A model generated the notes under the pieces. That model was given only the letters and a program-made list of their open reading frames with translations, was not told where the DNA came from and did no database searches. Positions 56,126 to 64,000 of a stretch of 64,000 nucleotides of DNA are shown in pieces. The DNA comes from Daucus carota subsp. sativus (Eukaryota > Streptophyta > Magnoliopsida > Apiales > Apiaceae): assembly GCF_001625215.2 (NCBI RefSeq), contig NC_030384.2:46100390-46164389 (forward strand), written 5' to 3'. A program made the position numbers and the translations under genes. How positions within the stretch are numbered: the stretch's first letter is position 1; the number at the start of each line of letters is the position of its first letter.

Positions 56126-56440
56126 TTAACTTGAAATGCTGGGTGCAGCCGACAATTGATGATTTTTACTTCTTGTCATGAATTTAAAATAATCAGACCA
56201 ATTGTTCTGATGATTTGGCAGTATAATCTCGTGATTTAAAGCATAATCCTGATGCAATAAACAATTACTTAAACAGCGTACGGTAACCGGCCAACCGTTT
56301 TTCACGGTTGAATTAATTAATATCGTATATGCAACGAGTTCATAATGCGGGTCAAACAACTTGAACCTACCCCGGAGATGTAGCGTTGAAACTGTATGAT
56401 TTGCATGTAAATTTCCAACTAAAATGCCCTGAGTAGTCAC
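56126..56440 (-). CDS. Hypothetical protein, possibly an S-protein-homologue fragment
   Basis: An open frame of 104 codons in AT-rich DNA. The segment TILINSTVKNGWPVTVRC is weakly like the start of plant self-incompatibility S-protein homologues (a strand, then P-x-x-V-x-C), but there is no signal peptide and the later Cys pattern does not fit. It may be a relic or chance. Confidence 0.2.
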   Translation of the reverse strand: MTTQGILVGNLHANHTVSTLHLRGRFKLFDPHYELVAYTILINSTVKNGWPVTVRCLSNCLLHQDYALNHEIILPNHQNNWSDYFKFMTRSKNHQLSAAPSISS

Positions 56441-57188
56441 TAATTAGTTGCAAACAAATTACGGGACCAGGTGAATTGCTTTTGGGTCTCGACTCTCGAG
56501 TCTCTCGACTTGTATATTAGTCGGGGTTTCTGCTTTTACTTTTTGCCTAGGCCAAGACTTTAGAGCATTGTTTTGTCAATTTCGCAAGTTGCAGGAGAAG
56601 TTCGATCTTTTCCAGTATGGCTAATGAGTTACGGTTGCGAATTTTAGAAGAATAATCTTTCATATCATATTACAGATACACGGCATTCCTTACATTTTCC
56701 AACTTTTAATTTTGAATTTTTTTTAGCTCAGATTTTTCAATTATTAATTTGATAGATAATGATATTATTTTGTGAAATATTGGATTCTCTTATTAAATAT
56801 ATATTTACATAACCTGAATCCAAAAGTTTACAAGTAACTAGAAAATGATTAGCCTATTAAACATAAATTCTGATATATTTTTTGTAAAAAGTGTTTATCA
56901 CATAATTTAACTATATTTGTTTTGATCAAATATATAATTACTTTTATAAAAATATAGTTCAATAAAATATGTAGAATTCTCAAGATTTGATATCTCAATA
57001 CCTTAATTTAGTTAAGCGAATCTAAAAAAAATGAGAATAAACAATAAAAATTTAAGAGTATAATATGTTGCTGGTATAAACATGTTCAAAGTACATAATA
57101 TGAAAAACTTTATTTATAAATATTTAATAAAATGGTGACGGTTTCTTTAGTTAATTTTTATGCAAGCACTAATTAAGAATATAATATG

Positions 57189-57194
<6 letters not shown>

Positions 57195-57238
<44 letters not shown>

Positions 57239-57239
57239 T
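57195..57239. repeat. (TA)n(CA)n microsatellite
   Basis: About 17 TA units followed by about four CA units. Confidence 0.9.
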
Positions 57240-57763
57240 AATTTTATAACTTGTAATTTTTTTAAAAATTGATCTAATTCATACATTTATAATATAGACG
57301 AAACACTCAAATTTTGATTAGGCGCTTGATACTTGAGACTTGTGTTCCTCCTTAATTCATAACATATTATAATGAATTTTTTTATTATAATTAAAACATA
57401 TATAAACATATTATGATTAAAACATATATATTCTAATCAATTTTTAATTAGATTTCTAACAGACTGTATGCTGATATTTAAATATACGGATCTCCTTAGC
57501 TTCTTTAACAAATATTTTTATTATAATTAAAATATTTCTTAGAAATTTCTTTTCTTAAGATGTATTTTCTTGAAAAGTATCATATGTGAATAATGCACGT
57601 GAAATGTTTTTGAAAGAAGAATTATGCTTATAATATATTTTTTTAACAAAAGATTTTTATTGAAACAAAAACTTTCACTCGTCAAATATGATCAACTACG
57701 AAGCACGCATGTTTTGGATCTTTAAACTTACTAAGAGAGATCTACAATTTTCCATCATTCTAT

Positions 57764-57976
57764 CTAGACACGACAAGATAGTAACCGAAGATCTGATGAT
57801 TTTACCACTTGCAAGCAATCAGGTAGTAACTGAGGATTGAATGGCATCACCACTTGCAAGCAATCAGTTTCGACATCGATGTTATTGTAGTGCATTTCTT
57901 TAATCCAGCTCGATGTTTCCCTAATTTCAATAACTTGAGCTAATTTTGGTGAGATTTTGTTTTGCAAGCATTCCAA
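57764..57976 (-). pseudogene. LINE-type RNase H domain fragment
   Basis: The frame contains IREALSWIKEM-like and NIDVETDCLQVV sequence, here IRETSSWIKEMHYN followed by NIDVETDCLQVV. This is the helix and acidic strand of the RNase H domain that ends many plant LINE polyproteins and their host copies. A short tandem duplication repeats DCLQVV. The rest of the domain and any reverse transcriptase are absent. On the same strand a TTTGTTTCAATAAAAATC stretch follows. Confidence 0.55.
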
Positions 57977-58330
57977 ACTCGTCGTCTTGATTAGTTGTTC
58001 ATAATGATTTTTGACTACAAAAATGTAGGTATAGCAAATAAAATATCAAAAAATAGCAACGTCATGATCATCATTCAGGATCATATATATATTTGGGAAA
58101 GTTATCAAAAAACTTGTATTGAACCGATATATAGCATATATTAAAAAATTTAGAAATTCACAATCTTACCGGAACTCTACCGGACCCGAAATAAATACAG
58201 ATTTTTATAAATTTGCAATCTTATCGACTCCGGAATTTTTATTCGAAAATTTGAGATTGGGCCGGGTATTCGGGCCGCTTCCGGAAGCGTAATCCAAAAA
58301 CCTTAGCTTAAATACAATGCTCCCCCTGCA
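57977..58330. other. Promoter region of the histone deacetylase gene
   Basis: Spacer before the proposed first exon. CCGGAACTCTACCGGA, TTCGGGCC and CCGGAAG words lie at 58160-58290. No separate gene. Confidence 0.4.
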
Positions 58331-58430
58331 ATTTCTCGTGTCTTTTATTTTGTTGAGTTGCCTCAGCTTTGTTTCTCCCTGAGAACATCAAACACACTTC
58401 GAGACTTCCAGTGCTTTCTCGTTAACTCAG
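58331..58430 (+). other. Probable 5' untranslated exon of the deacetylase gene
   Basis: A CT-rich leader (CAGCTTTGTTTCTCCCTGAG) ends CTCAG|GTACGAG, a good donor. The matching acceptor, TTAG|ATTGGTG, lies just before the start codon at 60288. This makes a first intron of about 1.85 kb in the leader, a layout common in constitutively expressed plant genes. Inferred, not proven. Confidence 0.5.
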
Positions 58431-59231
58431 GTACGAGAACCCCAACATTACCACTCCTGTCACAATATTTTCTCGTTTATTTACACGCACAACTATGTGA
58501 ATTTTCTTTCTCTTCTCAATATACCATATATTCATATTTATCCTGTGCGTATTTAATTTTGGTGAAGAGATTTGAAGTATATAGTCTTACTATTATAATT
58601 TTGTGCATATAATTTGGGTTAGAATGATGTGGAAAGATTTGTGTTTTCAGTGTAGAAATTTGTACTCTCCTGTTTGCATCTCCTGTCTGAACGAATTGCT
58701 TAAGAGCCTTAGATGTATTTATGATGGGTTTGTGCGTATTTGTCTGTGAACATACAGTCTTTAGTAGCTAGCCGATTTATACAGTCCTGGTATGTCTTGT
58801 TCTTTTAGTTTCTTTGTCTTGCGTATTGTTTTGAGATTATTCGAGATTGTGACTAGCTTCCATTGATTATTGTGGTTTGCTGGTTTGTCTAATGTTTTTC
58901 TGGTGATCGATATGCGCTAATGAAAGATGTCATATTCAGTTGTTTTGTTACTGCCCTCTAAGATTACCCAGCCACAATAAGGATATAATACAACTGCAAC
59001 AGCCTAAAAGGATAGAGATTATCTATTCGGGGGATGGGGTGTGGGGGGTTGTTTGTGTGTTGATTGCCATCTAGTTATAATGCTGTGCATCTAAAGTTTC
59101 ACAAAAATTACTCGTGAATACTATATTTGAAGCAGTTGCCGGTATACCTTATGATATGCAACTAAATTTAAGTCCTTGCTAAAGGTGAAAAGGGTGATAT
59201 GAAGTTGGGGGCTGTTCTTATTTAACCGAGG

Positions 59232-59861
59232 ATTTTGATTGACCATGGTTATCAAAAGCGAGCTTTAAGCGCAGCGAAGCGCTCCTGGTGGGCTTTGCAT
59301 TTCTGAAGCGCAGAGTAATTACAAAAGCCTCACAGAGCGCTTTTTGCTGACGTGCAAAGCTCAAAAAACTATAAAAAGCACGCTTTTGTGTAAATAGGTT
59401 TTTCTTAGATCTGATCAAAGTTTTAAAAGGTGGTTTATATTTTGTTTTATTCGGCTTGTTTTAAAGCTTAATAAAACCTTTTTTCAATATACGACTATAC
59501 TTTTAGTCACATATACACCCAAAAAACCCTAGCTGCATCAATATTCCTCTCACATCCTCAACAAAGCAGCAGTTTCAGACTTCTCATCTAAAAGGCAGCT
59601 AATTGATGAGATTGAGGAAGAGGATGTTCAGTATGAGGCAGCGGAGGAGATTGAATTTGCACCGAATAGGCTTCTTGATCCTGATTCTGATGATGATTTC
59701 AGTTATCTTGAAAGCGAAAAATATGTTGATGCAGAAATATAAATTTTATCCACTATTCCACTTCTTAGTTTCTTATTTAGTATGTTTGGGTACTAGGGGT
59801 CTAGTGTTTTCTTTTGAGTTGATAGCCAGTAACTACTAAATAGTATGTCCAGTTATATTAA

Positions 59862-59919
<58 letters not shown>

Positions 59920-59960
59920 TTGGTTAATATAGTGCGCCTTTTTTTACAAAAGGCCACACT
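59232..59960. mobile_element. Decayed DNA-transposon relic in the leader intron
   Basis: AAGCGAGCTTTAAGCGCAGC and GCGCTCC/GAGCGCTTT words at 59250-59390 are typical subterminal repeats of a plant hAT group. At about 59604-59740 (+) a short frame reads as an acidic protein end (LIDEIEEEDVQYEAAEEIEF, then DPDSDDDFSYLES) and stops at 59741. It may be the last transposase exon. A CT/AT microsatellite follows. The right end is unclear. Confidence 0.4.
59862..59916. repeat. (CT)n(AT)n microsatellite
   Basis: About 13 CT units followed directly by about 14 AT units, in the leader intron of the deacetylase gene. Confidence 0.9.
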
Positions 59961-60287
59961 GGGTCAGACTAATCCATGATCTAGGAAGCGCATATAGATC
60001 AAATGAACTTAAATTATTTGATAATATATATAAGTTATAGTTTCTAGTATTGCTCATCAGTTTGTAAATCCTATACACTCATAAGTCATGTCTTGACGGT
60101 GTTTATCCAAAGCTCATAGTATTAGTGGGTACTCATGAAGTTGCATTAATTAATATTGTATAAAGTGAAAGAAATCTTGGATTTGAGATTTCCGTAGGAC
60201 CAAGAAGTTCTTATGTTCACTTCTAAACTAAATGCTTTGTTTTTAATACCTTTTCTTTTCTGAATCTTTAAACGACTTAGATTGGTG

Positions 60288-63148
60288 ATGGAAACTGGAG
60301 GGAATTCTTTACCATCTGGTTCAGACGGGACGAAAAGAAAAGTTTCCTATTTCTATGATCCAGAAGTCGGCAATTATTATTATGGGCAAGGCCATCCTAT
60401 GAAGCCCCACAGAATCCGTATGACGCATGCTCTTTTGGCTCACTATGGTTTACTGCAGAACATGCACGTTCTGAAGCCCATTCCAGCTAGAGACAAAGAT
60501 CTTTGCAGGTTTCATGCTGATGATTATGTGTCTTTCCTGAGGGGAATCACTCCCGAAACACAGCAAGATCAAGCGAGACAGCTGAAAAGGTTTAATGTTG
60601 GCGAAGACTGCCCTGTCTTTGACGGTCTCTATTCCTTCTGCCAAACATATGCTGGGGGCTCAGTTGGCGGTGCTGTTAAACTAAACCATGGAAATTGCGA
60701 TATTGCTATAAACTGGTCTGGTGGACTTCACCATGCCAAAAAATGTGAAGCTTCTGGGTTCTGCTATGTGAATGACATAGTTCTTGCGATCTTGGAACTT
60801 CTTAAAGTGCACGAGGTTGGTGTTATGTAAAATTATTCTTTTATTGTGTTTATGTGATCCAGCTTAGAAATATCCATACCAGTACATAATTGAATTTTAT
60901 AAATGCATTAGCATTACTCAATTCTGTTTGATAGTTACTTGGCTTCATAATTATAACTTACTAATTGAGTCCATTTGTTTACCTTTTTTCTGAGGTTCAT
61001 TTACTTAATCTTACACATGCTACTTGTATTGCAGCGTGTTCTATATGTTGACATTGATATTCATCATGGCGATGGTGTTGAGGAGGCCTTTTATACTACA
61101 GACAGGGTAATGACTGTTTCATTCCACAAATTTGGAGATTACTTTCCTGGTACAGGGGATGTACGTGATATAGGTCATGCTTCTGGAAAATACTACTCTC
61201 TCAATGTACCATTAGATGATGGAATTGATGATGAGAGCTACCAGTCCCTGTTTAAACCTATTATGGGTAAGGTGATGGAAGTTTTCAGGCCCGGTGCTGT
61301 GATATTACAGTGTGGTGCAGACTCTCTATCCGGAGACAGATTAGGTTGCTTTAATCTTTCGATTAAAGGTCATGCAGAGTGTGTGAGATATATGAGATCT
61401 TTTAATGTGCCACTACTTCTGCTTGGTGGAGGTGGCTATACTATTAGAAACGTTGCCCGTTGTTGGTGCTATGAGGTATTTTTTTTTTTTTCCTTAAGCA
61501 TCATGCAATACACTTTTTGGGTGGTAGTAATATTTTGTTATCAAAGTTCTATATAAGTTGTATTTTGTTATCAAAGTTCTATAGAAGTAAAACCGGAAGT
61601 TTTGCCTTTTAAGTTGTGCATGTATTCTAGCCTCCTAGGTGTTATATGCATTTGGCTCAACACCAGTGGAGAAGATATAATGTGGCATTTTCTTAAGGTT
61701 AATTCAACTTTACCTTCCGCCTTTTTTTTTTGTTTATTGATGTATTTATTTTCTAATGTATAAACAGACTGGAGTCGCCCTTGGGATAGAACTTGAGGAT
61801 AAAATGCCACAGCATGAGTATTATGAGTACTTTGGTCCAGACTATACTCTTCATGTAGCACCAAGTAACATGGAAAATAAGAACTCTCGCCAGATATTGG
61901 ATGACATAAAAGCAAAGCTTCTTGATAATCTCTCAAAACTGCAGCATGCACCTAGTGTCCCATTTCAGGAGCGCCCACCTGATACCGAGTTTCCAGAGGT
62001 TTGTTGCTGCTTCTTGTTGTTCATTAGTACTTTGTTTAATCAAATTATAACCGGAGAAGTTATATTTGCTATTTTTTCTTTTTTTGGCTTCTAGGCTGAC
62101 GAAGATCAAGATGAAGATGGAAGGTGGGGTCGAGAGTCTGAAATGGATGTTGATGATCAGCGGTACATTTTACTCGTATCAATTATTTTCTTGTCCCTGT
62201 GTTATAAAATATCAATTCTTTTTAGCAAATTATAACTTTATACTTGTTTTTGTTACAGTAAGCCTTTCTCTGGAAGAGTGAAAATGGAAATATTTGAACC
62301 TGAGCAAAAAGAGGCGGTATGTTTTGTTCATTTCTTACATCCTTTAAAAGAGAGTTTTAAAAATGTGAATGCTTAGAATATAAAGTATTTTTCCTAAATT
62401 TGAAGTAAAACCATTAATACTACTTTGAAAAGCTACATCTTCTAGTGGAGGAATATAGAGAGGGGGAGACAGTACTAGGAGTCAGGATAGTAGGATGCTT
62501 TATATATGTTTGTTATCCGGAGAGGTGGAATATCTTGGTTATAATTTTACATTGCTTATACATCGAGGTTGAGTTATAAGTCAAGAATTCAGATCTTCAT
62601 TATTTTTACACCTGATAACAGTCTACTGAAAAGTTGCAGTTTTACTGATTATGGTTGTTATAGGTAATACTATCTATTTTATGCGCTTTAGTTATTTAAT
62701 TGTGGAAACTGGTTGTGCATTCAGCCCCTCTCTCTTATAGTCTCTTATAGTGTGACTGGTTAAGCAGATAAGGTGATGCATAATGTTTCCCGGTTATTAA
62801 TAATCATTTAGTTATAGACCTGATATGTGGATCAAAGTATCGCATTGCTGTATATCGACTTGATCAGTTACGCGACTTTCTTTTTCATTTAGGTGGATGC
62901 CAGAGAAGGGGAACATGCAAGAGGTATGGATGCAACATTCACAGAGACTGCATCATTGAAGGTCAGTGAAAAAATTAAAAAAAAACTTTGCCTATCCAAT
63001 CGCGGATAGTGGTTCTAACATACACACTTTCTATGGTCTCTATCAGGCCTCAAATCCAATTTCAATATCGATGGATGGAATGCATATTAATTCAGAACAA
63101 GGAAACGCAAGCAAGCAATCCGATGGACCAGCTGATATGGATCCCTAA
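60288..63148 (+). CDS. HDA19: Class I (RPD3-type) histone deacetylase, HDA19-like
   Basis: Coding exons 60288-60815, 61035-61475, 61768-61998, 62095-62162, 62259-62316, 62893-62961 and 63047-63148, GT-AG and in frame, give 498 residues (Arabidopsis HDA19 has 501). It removes acetyl groups from histone lysines in nuclear co-repressor complexes. The catalytic domain is complete: the His pair (SGGLHHAKK, His148-His149), zinc ligands Asp184 and His186 ([10 protein letters not shown]) and Asp272 ([12 protein letters not shown]), and the active-site Tyr311 (GGGGYTIRN). The acidic, variable C-terminus ([14 protein letters not shown], then [12 protein letters not shown]) is typical of the HDA19 branch. 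Start set at METGGN; the codons before it read Leu-Val. A leader intron is likely. In Arabidopsis this enzyme works with TOPLESS-type co-repressors in hormone, seed and defence control. Confidence 0.96.
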
Positions 63149-64000
63149 TATGGAATAATTCTGGGGAATCTGCTCTGAAAAGATTAGTGGTTTATAACTA
63201 GACATGTGTTAATTATATAACTGTTTCTAAACCATTTAGGACTGAAATGACTCCGGCCTTCCAAAACAAGTTTATGCTTACATATACAATTTAACAATTT
63301 AGCTGGTAGAAAGAGGTAATGTAAGGTTATGTAATCTGTATGCATCACGTGGAGTGTACAATAGAAAGACTCGACTGTGGAAAGGTAAGAGTTCTGATTA
63401 AATCTCTTCAATCAAGTACTTTGTCTCAATTAACCTCTTTTAAGAAAACAATACTGCTTTTTATGCACTTTTTACTGAGAGTATTTCCAACGTTATAAAA
63501 TCCTTTGGTAAAAATCTACGTGGCATATTTATAGATGATATGTAGAAATTTCACAATTCCAATAGTATAAAATTCCTGTGTATTTACAATCTTTTAATGT
63601 TAACAAACCTTTTGAGATATGAAATGCCTCGTCACATTTATTACCATGTTGGAGAACAATTTTGTACAGATTCAACAAATTTTACGCTTTCAATTTAGCA
63701 GATCATTTTTATTGTGTAACAATGACCACAATGACGAGGTTCATTTGATACTCATTTCTTGCTCTTACCTCTTGTCTTCAGAGTTTACTCTTTCCTATTT
63801 ATACTACTCACCATTCTTTTATTTTCAAACCTACTTAAGTGCACAGTCACAAACAAAAATGATTTGGGTAAGTGAAACAAACAAGTCATTCAAACCAGCT
63901 AAAATGAGCGGTTGGATATCTCAGTGGTTAAAAACTTATCATCTGTCATTTCAGGTCCTGAGAAAATATACTCACTTGTAAGGTTATAAGCTATATTTGT
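63149..64000. other. 3' flank of the deacetylase gene, window end
   Basis: 3' untranslated sequence, then spacer. At 63479 GAGTATTTCCAACG resembles the end of the GAGCATCTCC Harbinger-type MITEs; its partner end was not found and may lie outside. The frame at 63619-63981 has no recognised similarity. Confidence 0.4.

Larger units (their letters stand above)
55402..57763. other. AT-rich spacer with a dinucleotide run
   Basis: Very AT-rich, with a (TA)n-(CA)n microsatellite at about 57195-57239. Apart from the weak frame at 56126-56440, no gene or bounded element was found. Confidence 0.4.

Noticed and set aside
1-64000. CRISPR arrays, operons, toxin or phage-like modules
   Set aside because: No regularly spaced identical repeats, no polycistronic layout and only eukaryotic intron-bearing genes; the window gives no sign of such systems.

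Overview
The window is nuclear DNA of a flowering plant, most likely a eudicot. Genes are sparse, split by GT-AG introns, and separated by AT-rich DNA packed with miniature DNA transposons. Every recognisable protein is a plant family: REM-type B3, F-box/PP2, MIZ1-like DUF617, LysM receptor-like kinase, an HDA19-type deacetylase and others. I cannot name the species from the sequence alone.

Layout. 52-2295 (-): a seven-exon gene with four B3 domains. 3.3-5.8 kb: three inverted-repeat transposons. 6617-8071 (-): an intronless lectin/PAN membrane protein. 8.9-12.5 kb: a MITE field with elements nested in elements. 13.2-15.4 kb: two decayed pieces of a PP2-like gene. 15568-17005 (+): an intact F-box/PP2 gene facing a gene for three fused ubiquitin-like domains at 18386-19213 (-), with a tandem duplication of the 3' ends of both genes between them. 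21121-21900 (+): a MIZ1-like gene. 23.4-27.2 kb: repeats, including two hAT elements with perfect 8-bp target duplications. 27908-31333 (+): a DUF547/MIP1 leucine-zipper gene. 31950-32612: a retroposon with long target duplications. 32767-36243 (+): the AP-1 sigma adaptin gene, with MITEs in two introns. 36801-38843 (-): a LYK4/LYK5-type LysM receptor with a pseudokinase. 40482-49567 (-): a PhoD-like metallophosphatase gene carrying a 5.2-kb Copia element in one intron. 53460-54092 (-): a CML41-like calcium sensor. 54.7-55.4 kb: a Harbinger derivative. About 57.8 kb: a LINE RNase H relic. 60288-63148 (+): a class I histone deacetylase.

The genes do not form one pathway. Several have immune or signalling roles in other plants (LysM receptor, CML, lectin/PAN protein), but their spacing and the repeats between them look like ordinary plant gene order. 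The F-box/PP2 gene and the convergent ubiquitin-like gene both belong to ubiquitin-related families and share the duplicated DNA between them, so they are the most interesting neighbours.

No bacterial-style system, CRISPR array, rRNA or tRNA gene was seen. The best material for follow-up is the PP2/ubiquitin-like duplication with its dated MITE insertion, the non-conjugatable three-domain ubiquitin-like protein, the family of small hAT elements with three cleanly bounded copies, and the apparently very recent Copia insertion in the phosphatase gene.
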